A stretch of DNA of 64,000 nt from Ignavibacteriales bacterium (GTDB lineage: Bacteria > Bacteroidota > Ignavibacteria > Ignavibacteriales > Ignavibacteriaceae): positions 248,001 through 312,000 of the forward strand of contig CP065001.1 of the NCBI GenBank assembly GCA_016700155.1, read 5' to 3'. The notes below the pieces were generated by a model. It was not told the DNA's origin. It saw only the letters and a program-made list of their open reading frames with translations, and searched no databases. This document shows, piece by piece, positions 36,379 to 44,908 of the stretch. How positions within the stretch are numbered: position 1 is the first letter of the stretch; the number at the start of each line of letters is the position of its first letter. A program made the translations under genes and the position numbers.

Positions 36379-37398
36379 TCAGTTCACTGATGAAAAATCT
36401 TCATTCCTTATATAAACTTTAAATTCTTCTACCGAAGGCTGACCTAACCAGAATGTTGAACCTAAATGCAGCCGTTCATCATTCCATGAAATTGATACAA
36501 TGGTGTCTGCTTTTATTCTGAACTTCACATCAAACTCAAGTCCGTCGTTCAGATAAAGTTTTAAAAGTTCGTTTAATCTTTTTGCGTTGGATGTTCCCGG
36601 AAGAAAATTCAGATACTGATCAAATGTAACGGGACCTATTTCTATACAAATCCTGCTCATATAATCTACTGTTGAACTTCCGATGAAACTGTTTTTCCCG
36701 AGTTTAAAATCATCACTGCCAAGCGATGGTGTATCAACAAGATCAACCCAATGCGGGACAAACTCTTTTATCTTTGCGGGATAGTCAGGGAACATGTGAC
36801 CGATTAAAATTCTTAATCCTTCTTTACTCCTTACTCTGGGACTGAATACACCCGCATACTTCAGTAATGTAAAATCAGAAATGTTAGAAGATGAAGGTTT
36901 GGCAAATAGACCTCTTCCAATAAATGAGTTGATGCGTTCCGCAATTTTATTTTCCGGATCACCATTAAGATTTAAATAGAATCGGTATTTCTTCCACGAC
37001 TGATAATAAAGCCAGTAGAACCTGTTGTTAAAAACATCAAGAAAATTCTGAAGCGGGATATTTCCTTCACCAAGAATTTTTTCCTGGAAAGAAATCTGTT
37101 CATGATAACAGCGGGGCAGCGGCGAATTAATTCCATACAGTCCGAGGAAGTTCAATACAAACTTCATCTCGCCTTCATTATACTCAATTGAACGAATATC
37201 ACGCGGCGGATAAATATAGTATTGGTATGGTCTGAATTTTAATCCAAGCTGATCGAAGAGAAAATCTTTGCGTTTAGGATTTTCTTTCCTTGTGATATTT
37301 TCACTTAGCCATACTGCCTGCCATACGTGATATTCAGGACCGCTGGCTACTATATCTTCGATTATATTGGAAGTATTTGTCCTGCTACCGGGTTCCAT
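36379..37398 (-). CDS. tssG: T6SS baseplate protein TssG
   Basis: This 339-aa baseplate wedge subunit binds TssF and TssE. Family marks are IIEDIVASGPEYHVWQAVWL near the start, FNFLGLYG-type text (KFVLNFLGLYGINSPLPRCY) and the C-terminal LHLGSTFWLG. The start overlaps the end of tssF by 37 bases, more than usual, but no later Met lies near enough to keep the conserved IIED helix. That overlap implies coupled translation, fitting the fixed F:G ratio in the wedge. Confidence 0.92.
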   Translation of the reverse strand: MEPGSRTNTSNIIEDIVASGPEYHVWQAVWLSENITRKENPKRKDFLFDQLGLKFRPYQYYIYPPRDIRSIEYNEGEMKFVLNFLGLYGINSPLPRCYHEQISFQEKILGEGNIPLQNFLDVFNNRFYWLYYQSWKKYRFYLNLNGDPENKIAERINSFIGRGLFAKPSSSNISDFTLLKYAGVFSPRVRSKEGLRILIGHMFPDYPAKIKEFVPHWVDLVDTPSLGSDDFKLGKNSFIGSSTVDYMSRICIEIGPVTFDQYLNFLPGTSNAKRLNELLKLYLNDGLEFDVKFRIKADTIVSISWNDERLHLGSTFWLGQPSVEEFKVYIRNEDFSSVN

Positions 37399-39218
37399 GT
37401 GTAACTGTTGCTTGTTCCTGATTCAGTGAGTTTAAGAAAGACGTAAGAGTTAAGAGTAACATAATGTGAAAGAAACGCGTTCAACACCATACCGAAAAGA
37501 TTTATTTCACCTTCACCGTTTTCAAATTCTTTTGAATCAACTTCGATGTGAAATTCAATTCCTCGTATCAGACTCTGATTAATAATTTTATTAACCAATT
37601 TCGGTTTGTGGATTTTCCTTATGCTCTCAATTCTTTTTTTATTCGGATGATTATGGGATTTTGCCCAGTTGTATAAATTTAAAATACTCTTAAGTGTGTT
37701 CACATCAGCAAGTGTAGAAAAGCTTACAGACAAATGCGCGATGAGCGACCACAAATAATTCTGACGTTCCGGGCAGTCTAGTATTTCACCGGGCACTGTT
37801 ATGTTGTAACCTTCAATGCCGGGAGGAAAATCAAGCGGTTCTTTTATTGAGCCAACTTCAAGATAAGCTGAAGGAAGAAAACCGTTTGATAATGTCGCTT
37901 CAATACTCAGAGTTTCTTTGGGAAATAAATCCTGTTCCATGCTCGGTCCGAATAACCTGATAAAAGTTTCAGCCATATCACTGTGTATGGTTCGTCTGAA
38001 TGTTGAGAAAAATCTTTTAAAGTCATATTCAGGATTTGTTGTATCAAGTATATCGTGTGCGGTTATCGGTATGTACTTGTATTGTTCAACGCGGTTCTCA
38101 CTTATTCCGCTTACTTTATCTATTGAATAAATCTCCCTGCTTTTTCTTCTGTAAAGATCGGGAACTATATAATATTCTGGCAGGCGTTGTGTTACCGAGA
38201 CTTCTTCTGTTGAACGTGAAAATAAATTTACGATAGGCGTACAATTAATAATTATGTTGTGTTTTTCAGGCCACTTTTCTCTTGGCATCTTTCTGTTGAA
38301 ATCAAATTTTATTTCAACAGATAATGATTCGCCTGAAGCTTTGTATTTGTTCAACCCGAAAATATCTATGAAGAAAAATTTTTCCGGGTAAGCAAAATAT
38401 TCCTGGAGTATTCTGAACCCACTGAACGATTGTTTCGCATAGGGAAGGATTGAGTAGTCATCACCGTCATATTCTATTGCAGGCGAAAGTTCAGGTACAC
38501 CGATTTTAAATCCGTCAATTTTTCTGAATGTACTTTTTTCGTTTACAAACTCTCTTACTGAAATTGATGAAACATACTTCGTAAGGAACAGGTGAAGATT
38601 GTATTTTACTGATGCAGATCCATGCAGATAAATCCTGAATGATTCCATTTGTAAGGAGTTGTAATCAACATTCCTGTCGAGCTGCAGTTTTAATGTTAAT
38701 GAAGATTTTCCCTGGTTATTTTCTTCGATTAAAATATCATTGAGTTTAACCGGTCTTACTGCAATGTCCTGCGTAGTTCTGAAAATAAATTCTGTCGGTT
38801 CCTCTTTTTCAGTTAACCTGCTGCCGGTTCCTGAGCCAGACTGGACTTTATATTTAACTTTATATTTTCCCGCCTGAGTCTGAATCTCACTTCCTTTTTT
38901 AATAACAATAGGTTCAGTTAACGCACCGGATTTAATGTTCGCCTGAAGTATTGCACACGAAGGAAAAGTTTTAAGCATATGAGGAAAGAGTATCTCAAGA
39001 ATTCCTCCGGCTATTTCGGGAAATTCATCATCGAGTCTTTCGTGAATCCTTCCGGCAAGAAACGCGAAACCTTCAAATAATCTTTCAACAAAAGGATCTT
39101 TTCTTTCTCGTTCACTCATGTGAAGCCGTGAACCCAGCGTAGGATGTTTTTTGCTGAATTCTTCTCCGGCTGTCTGAAGAAAATTATACTCCCGTTCAAA
39201 ATATTTATCAGTACTCAT
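37362..39218 (-). CDS. tssF: T6SS baseplate protein TssF
   Basis: The 618-aa protein has the typical TssF start (YFEREYNFLQTAGEEFSKKH; KHPTLGSRL), then DPFVERLFEGFAFLAGRIHE, and EFPEIAGGILEILFPHMLKT, followed by the long beta-rich body and a helical C-terminus. It forms the wedge with two copies per TssG. The start overlaps the tssE stop by 4 bases and the end overlaps tssG by 37, a tightly coupled trio. Confidence 0.95.
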   Translation of the reverse strand: MSTDKYFEREYNFLQTAGEEFSKKHPTLGSRLHMSERERKDPFVERLFEGFAFLAGRIHERLDDEFPEIAGGILEILFPHMLKTFPSCAILQANIKSGALTEPIVIKKGSEIQTQAGKYKVKYKVQSGSGTGSRLTEKEEPTEFIFRTTQDIAVRPVKLNDILIEENNQGKSSLTLKLQLDRNVDYNSLQMESFRIYLHGSASVKYNLHLFLTKYVSSISVREFVNEKSTFRKIDGFKIGVPELSPAIEYDGDDYSILPYAKQSFSGFRILQEYFAYPEKFFFIDIFGLNKYKASGESLSVEIKFDFNRKMPREKWPEKHNIIINCTPIVNLFSRSTEEVSVTQRLPEYYIVPDLYRRKSREIYSIDKVSGISENRVEQYKYIPITAHDILDTTNPEYDFKRFFSTFRRTIHSDMAETFIRLFGPSMEQDLFPKETLSIEATLSNGFLPSAYLEVGSIKEPLDFPPGIEGYNITVPGEILDCPERQNYLWSLIAHLSVSFSTLADVNTLKSILNLYNWAKSHNHPNKKRIESIRKIHKPKLVNKIINQSLIRGIEFHIEVDSKEFENGEGEINLFGMVLNAFLSHYVTLNSYVFLKLTESGTSNSYTWNPVAGQILPI

Positions 39219-39670
39219 TGGGAATCCTTATCAAGTACTACCTTGGTCCATCCGGTAGTGGAAAATTCTGTAAGTAAAATTTCTTTGTTGGGACTGTCTT
39301 TAACCTTTATTATGATCTTGAGCGATGCGCGCAAAGTCTTCTGATCAAATTCTGATGTTTGAATTTGAACCGATCCGATCCTCGGTTCATATTTTAAAAT
39401 TACATCTTTTATTTCCTGCTTCAGGGATTCTACAGGATTATCCGATGCAAGATAAATCTGGAGAATATCTGAAACGCCAAAATCAGGAAGATGCAAAATT
39501 GAACCTCGCCTTGTTGTAAGTATCATACGAAGGTTTTCAACAATACTTAGACTTAGTTTCTGATCTTCAGTAAGAGTTTCAAATTGCTGCGGACCGATTT
39601 CATCTGGGTTAACAACTTCCGAGATAAACTGACCGAGCAGCAAATTGTAAAGGCTGAGATTTTTAGACAA
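39215..39670 (-). CDS. tssE: T6SS baseplate protein TssE (gp25-like)
   Basis: The 151-aa protein matches gp25-like TssE: ENLRMILTTRRGSILHLPDF with GVSDIL immediately after, then a beta-alpha domain with KYEPRIGSVQIQTS. It joins wedge to sheath at the baseplate. It is the first gene after the hcp terminator, so its expression depends on read-through or its own promoter. Confidence 0.92.
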   Translation of the reverse strand: MSKNLSLYNLLLGQFISEVVNPDEIGPQQFETLTEDQKLSLSIVENLRMILTTRRGSILHLPDFGVSDILQIYLASDNPVESLKQEIKDVILKYEPRIGSVQIQTSEFDQKTLRASLKIIIKVKDSPNKEILLTEFSTTGWTKVVLDKDSQ

Positions 39671-39695
39671 GATTTTTCAAGAAGATTTTCATATT

Positions 39696-39757
39696 AAAAA
39701 ACAGGGTGGATGATAAGATCTATCTTGTTTAAAGAATTGAATCAAACAATCCACCCT
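39696..39757 (-). terminator. Branched intrinsic terminator between hcp and tssE
   Basis: On the minus strand AGGGTGGAT pairs perfectly with ATCCACCCT (plus-strand 39703-39711 and 39749-39757), followed by GTTTTTT. Inside, TGTTT/AAACA and AAGAT/ATCTT form two smaller stems, making a three-helix structure. It sits 27 bp after the hcp stop. Confidence 0.75.
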
Positions 39758-39783
39758 CAATGTTAAAGAATAATCGATCAGGA

Positions 39784-40269
39784 TTAAATAACTTTGAACG
39801 AGAAGAATCCCTGATCGGCGAACATTGTACTTCCTTTCACATGTTCCCATTCTGCAGATTCTGCAACAAGGGCAATCCTTTCCAGGTGAGCAACATTCAG
39901 CTTAGGATTATCGTATGAAGGAGGCATAAAGTTTTCTACTGCTACAAGTCTTGCATTGGTAAGTGTATATTTGAAATACACAGTTTCCTTACCGGTTGCT
40001 TCTGCAATTTCATAAAGTGAAATAACAATTGACTTGAAAACTTTTCCTTCAGCACAATACTGGTACATGAATGGAGTGAGTTTATCAATCTCCTTCAATA
40101 TGGAAAATGGTTCGTACATTCTGCTGCCAGTAACCTGACCGGTTGATCTTTCAAAAGGCAGTTTAATACTCTGTGAATATTCCAGAACAACACATGAACC
40201 ATTTGGACGTGGACCTTCTAGATCATTTCCCTCTGCATCTTTAAACAGGATTTCGCCTTTTACAGCCAT
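39784..40269 (-). CDS. hcp: T6SS tube protein Hcp (TssD)
   Basis: The 161-aa product is a standard Hcp: GEILFKDAEGNDLEGPRPNG, PFERSTGQVTGSRMYEPFSI, and later LYEIAEATGKETVYFKYTLT with NARLVAVENF. Hexameric rings stack to form the tube fired through the sheath. The gene has clear spacing on both sides (59 bp from tssC, terminator after), consistent with high separate expression. Confidence 0.95.
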   Translation of the reverse strand: MAVKGEILFKDAEGNDLEGPRPNGSCVVLEYSQSIKLPFERSTGQVTGSRMYEPFSILKEIDKLTPFMYQYCAEGKVFKSIVISLYEIAEATGKETVYFKYTLTNARLVAVENFMPPSYDNPKLNVAHLERIALVAESAEWEHVKGSTMFADQGFFSFKVI

Positions 40270-40328
40270 TTCTTACCTCCTTGGTAATTGTTATTAGTTT
40301 GATTAATTAATTGAATTATGGAACATCA

Positions 40329-41792
40329 TTATTCTTCACCTGAATGGTAGGCAATAAGTTTCAGGTTCACATCCATTCCTGTAATTGCAACATGCGGTCT
40401 GAATTCTGCGCTGATCTGGAAGAAACCAGGTCGTTCTTTTAATTCTGTTACTTCAAGTTTGTATGAACGTAATGGTTTTTCAGCAACAATTTTTTCTGCC
40501 GGGTTGGGCATATCAACCACAAGTGTATCAAGCCAGCTTGACATATCTTTTTTGATATCACCTGCGCCTGCGTTCTTACCAACAAACACAAGCTGACGGT
40601 ATTTTAGATAATGAGCTATCCTTGTAACAAGCATTGTATATTGAAGTCTTGATCCAACTGAAAAGTTTGCAGATGCCTGCGGATCATTCTTTATTACTTT
40701 TGGTCTGTTAGCAGAAGGTGTTTCAAAGAAACATGCGTAATCGGTTCTGTCCCAGTGAGCAAGAGGAATAAATCCGAGATCACAAAGTTCAGCATCTTTA
40801 GCCTGACCAACAGAAGCTTCAACAGGGACTTTAAGTTTTTTCTGTCCGTGTTCTTCATAAGTAGGAACAGGAAGATTTTCTACTTTACCGCCTGATTCAA
40901 CACCAACCACCTTTACGCTCCATCCCCAGCTTTCGAAACTCTTAACCATGTTTGAAGCGAGTGCGAATGAAGTGCTGCACCAAAGACTGTTGTCCTGTCC
41001 GCCTCGCATTACGTTCTCAGTGTAGTTGAAATTTTTTGTCGGTTCAGCTTCGGCATTGTAAGGCAAACGTCCCAGGAATCTCGGCAAAGTTAAACCAATA
41101 TATTTTGAACGATCGTCATCCCGGAAAGCTCTCCACGATGCATAAGCCGCGCCTTCTTTTAATTGTTCAGGAAGGAAACGATTGTTCATTACATCGTTCA
41201 TATTTTTTTCACCGAAGAACTCGTGACTTGCATTTCCGATAAAAGGTATCTGCGCTGATTCAGATAGAACAGATAAATGCTGAAGAAGTGAGATATCCTG
41301 TGGTTTGTTGCTTACAGCAAAGTCAGCTACTATTGCGGTATATGAATGTCCGCCAACTTTATCATAAGCTCCCCAGTATATGTGATGCCATAAACCGGAA
41401 TCTTTTTCATAGCCTTCACCAAGTGCCGCATCATTCAGGTCATCGTAAAGTTCTTCTTTGGAAACATCAAGTAATTCAAACTTTACAGGTTTACTGAACT
41501 CGGTATTCTGCACAAGGAACAACAATCCGCGCCATGTTGATTCAAGTTCCTGGAAATCCTGGTTGTGCAATATCTCATCCATTTGTGCGCTAAGGACAGT
41601 ATCGAGATCGGCGATGTACGAATCAACAAGAGCTCCTGTGATTTTAAATACTTCCGATTCTTTACCAACTTTTCCTATAAACTCTGCTACTGCTGATTTT
41701 TTAGAATCATCCAGCATGGAGATTAACTTATCGACAGAAGTCTGTTCAGTTTCCTGACCTTGTTCTGTTGATTCTGATTTTTCTTTTGCCAT
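40329..41792 (-). CDS. tssC: T6SS sheath large subunit TssC (VipB)
   Basis: The 487-aa protein has typical sheath motifs: QDFQELESTWRGLLFLVQNT near residue 95, LLQHLSVLSESAQIPFIGNA, ALASNMVKSFESWGWSVKVV and the C-terminal RPHVAITGMDVNLKLIAYHS. The N-terminal part should carry the ClpV-binding helix. Length is normal for the family (~490-500). It follows tssB by 44 bp and is its partner in the contractile sheath. Confidence 0.95.
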   Translation of the reverse strand: MAKEKSESTEQGQETEQTSVDKLISMLDDSKKSAVAEFIGKVGKESEVFKITGALVDSYIADLDTVLSAQMDEILHNQDFQELESTWRGLLFLVQNTEFSKPVKFELLDVSKEELYDDLNDAALGEGYEKDSGLWHHIYWGAYDKVGGHSYTAIVADFAVSNKPQDISLLQHLSVLSESAQIPFIGNASHEFFGEKNMNDVMNNRFLPEQLKEGAAYASWRAFRDDDRSKYIGLTLPRFLGRLPYNAEAEPTKNFNYTENVMRGGQDNSLWCSTSFALASNMVKSFESWGWSVKVVGVESGGKVENLPVPTYEEHGQKKLKVPVEASVGQAKDAELCDLGFIPLAHWDRTDYACFFETPSANRPKVIKNDPQASANFSVGSRLQYTMLVTRIAHYLKYRQLVFVGKNAGAGDIKKDMSSWLDTLVVDMPNPAEKIVAEKPLRSYKLEVTELKERPGFFQISAEFRPHVAITGMDVNLKLIAYHSGEE

Positions 41793-41836
41793 TTAATTAA
41801 ACCTCCGTTTAACTTTTAATTTTTTTAAAATCGATG

Positions 41837-42331
41837 TTATTTAGTCGTTCCTAATTTGTTCATCAGGTCATCAATACTTGCACCGCCATCTTTAAGCACT
41901 CCTTCAAGTGCTTTTTTCAAATTGGCGTCTTTCAGAACAGCGAGTTTAAGTTCTTTTAATCTTTCTCTCGCATCCAAAAGTTTTTGCAGAGGTTCAACTT
42001 TTTTTACTATTTCATCGGGATGAAAATCTTTAATGTCCTGGAAGTCTAAATTCACTTCCATTTTTGCTTCAGGATCATCGGAGATTTTATTTGCGACCGT
42101 AAGTTTTAGCTTTGGATTAATATCCTTAAGCATTCTCTTAAAGTCACCTTTGTTCCCGATAGTTCTCAATCTGCGGTCGCGTACAGGCGGCTGGCTGCCG
42201 GGTTCGCTTTTACTAAAGTTACCGGGGATCAACATCCTGTAATCGAGTTCTACACTTTCCTTTGCATCGCTGCTTGGGAGAATTGCGACCTTAACACGCT
42301 GTGCTATTTTGGGTGTAACTGGTCTTGCCAT
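41837..42331 (-). CDS. tssB: T6SS sheath small subunit TssB (VipA)
   Basis: The 164-aa protein has the hallmark ESVELDYRMLIPGNFSKSEP, DRRLRTIGNKGDFKRMLKDI, and a C-terminal helical pair (LLDARERLKELKLAVLKDAN). It forms heterodimers with TssC. Two bases separate it from tssA. Confidence 0.95.
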   Translation of the reverse strand: MARPVTPKIAQRVKVAILPSSDAKESVELDYRMLIPGNFSKSEPGSQPPVRDRRLRTIGNKGDFKRMLKDINPKLKLTVANKISDDPEAKMEVNLDFQDIKDFHPDEIVKKVEPLQKLLDARERLKELKLAVLKDANLKKALEGVLKDGGASIDDLMNKLGTTK

Positions 42332-42333
42332 AA

Positions 42334-44007
42334 TTACTTCCTCCTTTTATGTTTTTGTTGTTCTAAATTGATTGCTAAAATTCCGTTGTACTTCGCAATA
42401 TTATTGTATAATTCTTCCTGTTGTTTTTCTATTGTAAATTTTGTTGAATCATTATCAGTTGTAAATAACAATTGAACATTCGTAAGATATAATGACTGCC
42501 ATACCGCAGTACTTAATGCCGGTTCCCATTCACCAAGATTTAGTTTATCTATTGTAGTATTCAGTTCTTCAAGATTTACTTTTGCTACATTGTAGTGTTT
42601 AGCTTCATAACAATAGTTCGCAAGGTTCAGTCTTCTTAAAAACTTTCCTTTTATTCTGTCGTCAGCGCGGATTTTCTGCTGCATCATTTCAAAATTCTCC
42701 TGGAACTTTGCAGGCAGATTGCTCACTGCTTGCTTGTATTCTGATTGTATATCATCAAAGCTGGCATCAACAATCGGAGTAAGCATTGTTGATGAAACAC
42801 TTTCAGATGATTTTGAGGATTCTGCTGATGCAGTCCCTAATTCACCTAACCAGTTGATAGTCTCTTTATCAGCAAAAGGAATTTCACCTCCGCTGAAGAA
42901 AAAAGTTTTTAGTTCAGGTAATCGTTTGTTAAGACGCGATAAATAATACTTAATATCATTTGCTGCATTTGTGTAACTGCCGCCTTTTCTTTCAAGCGCG
43001 GTAACTAAATATCTTTGTGCATCCAGCCAGTAGCGGAATTCGCTGTTATCTTTTATGAACTCGAGTTCAATGCGGGGAATTAAAACTTCAAACTTATTAT
43101 CAGTGAACCATTCTTTAACAAGTCTTCTTATTACATCATTAGGAGGCTCGATGTTGGTTATTTTTTCTTCGGCTGAAGGAAGTGACAGTCCGCCCCATTG
43201 TACCTGTCTTGCAATACCATAAACAAAATATGAATCAGGGATTTTCTCTTTCGTTTCTCCATTTGAAATATATTCGTGAAAATATGTAAGAGTTCTTCTT
43301 AGTTGTACAACTGCTTCATCCTCAGAAGCGGGGGCTGCTGCTTTAACAGGCGCTGATTGTTCCGTCCCCTCAGACTGAGTTTGTTTAAACTCTGTTCTTG
43401 GCGCAGGCGGTGGTGCTATCTTTTTTTCCGGCGGAGGTGGCGGTGGGGTAGATGCTTTTTTTGCCGACTCAACATGGTTTGTTATTATATCCTGCAATGT
43501 CTGAAGTACAGGAGGATTGTCGGGAATAAGTTTTTCCCCTTCAGCGGCTATTTGCTTTAACAGCTCATCAATTGCATTAATATCATCAGCATTTGATTTA
43601 GTGATCTGCTCGCGTTCAATTAGTTTGGTCACTCTTGATGTATTCAGAAACTGGATCGCTTTACTTTTGTGCTGAGGATTTTCAGGGTATAAACCTGTTC
43701 CGTATCGTTTTAGCAATTCGAGAACCAGTATAAGTCCGTCTTTAAATCCTTTTAGATTCTCCGTCCTGTAAAAAGCGAAACACAACCACGAAGCAACTTT
43801 TATGTCTTTGCTTTTTTCTTTTAGAATTATTTCTGAAAGTTCAATCCAGTTTTTGTAATCAGGAACAGTTTTAGGAAACTCCATATTCAGTTTGAAAAAC
43901 TCTTCCTCATTGGCGGCATCTTTACCCACAGGAGAATCACCGGGAATAGGCTCAAGGTATTCCTGTATTAAGTCAGGGATTGTTATTTCAGCAGTTTCGC
44001 TCATCAA
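42334..44007 (-). CDS. tssA: T6SS cap/assembly protein TssA
   Basis: The 557-aa protein begins with an ImpA_N domain (EYLEPIPGDSPVGKDAANEE and WLCFAFYRTENLKGFKDGLI, then GTGLYPENPQHKSKAIQFLN). A proline-rich linker follows (~190-215, six Pro in a row), and a long helical middle and C-terminal domain. TssA primes sheath assembly and stays at its distal end in long forms. tagF lies 3 bp upstream. Confidence 0.9.
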   Translation of the reverse strand: MMSETAEITIPDLIQEYLEPIPGDSPVGKDAANEEEFFKLNMEFPKTVPDYKNWIELSEIILKEKSKDIKVASWLCFAFYRTENLKGFKDGLILVLELLKRYGTGLYPENPQHKSKAIQFLNTSRVTKLIEREQITKSNADDINAIDELLKQIAAEGEKLIPDNPPVLQTLQDIITNHVESAKKASTPPPPPPEKKIAPPPAPRTEFKQTQSEGTEQSAPVKAAAPASEDEAVVQLRRTLTYFHEYISNGETKEKIPDSYFVYGIARQVQWGGLSLPSAEEKITNIEPPNDVIRRLVKEWFTDNKFEVLIPRIELEFIKDNSEFRYWLDAQRYLVTALERKGGSYTNAANDIKYYLSRLNKRLPELKTFFFSGGEIPFADKETINWLGELGTASAESSKSSESVSSTMLTPIVDASFDDIQSEYKQAVSNLPAKFQENFEMMQQKIRADDRIKGKFLRRLNLANYCYEAKHYNVAKVNLEELNTTIDKLNLGEWEPALSTAVWQSLYLTNVQLLFTTDNDSTKFTIEKQQEELYNNIAKYNGILAINLEQQKHKRRK

Positions 44008-44010
44008 TTA

Positions 44011-44901
44011 TTACTCCGAATCACGTTCATCTTTTTGATGATGAAGTTCATAAATAAAATCTTTTAAAGTGGTATCAGGATTGAACGCGTTAACCAAATG
44101 GTTAAGATTATTTCCTTCGACAACAGGATTTAACATTTCAACAAAATCACTTGGAACAGGCTGGGCATTTCTGATCATTAATTTTGTTTTAAAATTTTCA
44201 GTCCGTGATTTGAAAATAAACGAATTGTTGTCTTTTTCATGATTCAGCAATGAAGACATTAGAACTAAAAACCCGCTGTCAAGATTATAGTTCTCATCAT
44301 CAGTACTAAAAACATAACTGAATAATTTTGAATCACTTGATGCTGATGAATTCATATTTGTACAATCAAATCTTTTGCATAAATCATTGAGTGTTGTGGA
44401 AGCTAAGTATTCATCAAAAATATTCTGCGCTGATAAAACGGAAGCAGGTTTCGTTTCAGCTTTATCAAAACTGTTTATGATTGAAGTTGTATCTGTTGCC
44501 TCGTATGCCATTTTATAAAGTTGCTTTGCCTGGTAGTAAAATCTGTTTAACTGTAATGGAACAAGAAAAGTATTTTCTGAACTGAAAATTTTTTCAGGTA
44601 ATACTGAAAAAATTATAAACGGAAATTCTCTATTGCTTTTATCAACTGACGGAACCAGGATTCCGGCAATAACTGAATTATTTTTTTTTACAGGAAAATA
44701 AAACTCAACGACACCTGAGAGCGAGTAAATTTCTTTCCAGTTATTTTTTAATGATGATTTTGCGTATGCAATTCCGCTTTGAAGCCACTCATCAAGAATT
44801 GCAAATTCAGTACTGACTGATTTATGTTTAATAAAATCCGGGAACTGCGGAAGTTTTCCAAAAAAACTAAAACTGTAACTGTCAGGATTTTTAACATTCA
44901 A
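44011..44901 (-). CDS. tagF: T6SS-associated protein TagF
   Basis: The 296-aa protein has the TagF (DUF2094) N-terminus: FFGKLPQFPDFIKHKSVSTE, then FAILDEWLQSG and GILVPSVDKSNREFPFIIFS. In Pseudomonas TagF represses T6SS assembly independently of phosphorylation. Here it lies between tssM and tssA. The C-terminal ~120 residues are less conserved, and no PppA-type fusion is present. Confidence 0.88.
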   Translation of the reverse strand: MNVKNPDSYSFSFFGKLPQFPDFIKHKSVSTEFAILDEWLQSGIAYAKSSLKNNWKEIYSLSGVVEFYFPVKKNNSVIAGILVPSVDKSNREFPFIIFSVLPEKIFSSENTFLVPLQLNRFYYQAKQLYKMAYEATDTTSIINSFDKAETKPASVLSAQNIFDEYLASTTLNDLCKRFDCTNMNSSASSDSKLFSYVFSTDDENYNLDSGFLVLMSSLLNHEKDNNSFIFKSRTENFKTKLMIRNAQPVPSDFVEMLNPVVEGNNLNHLVNAFNPDTTLKDFIYELHHQKDERDSE

Positions 44902-44908
44902 TTTATTT

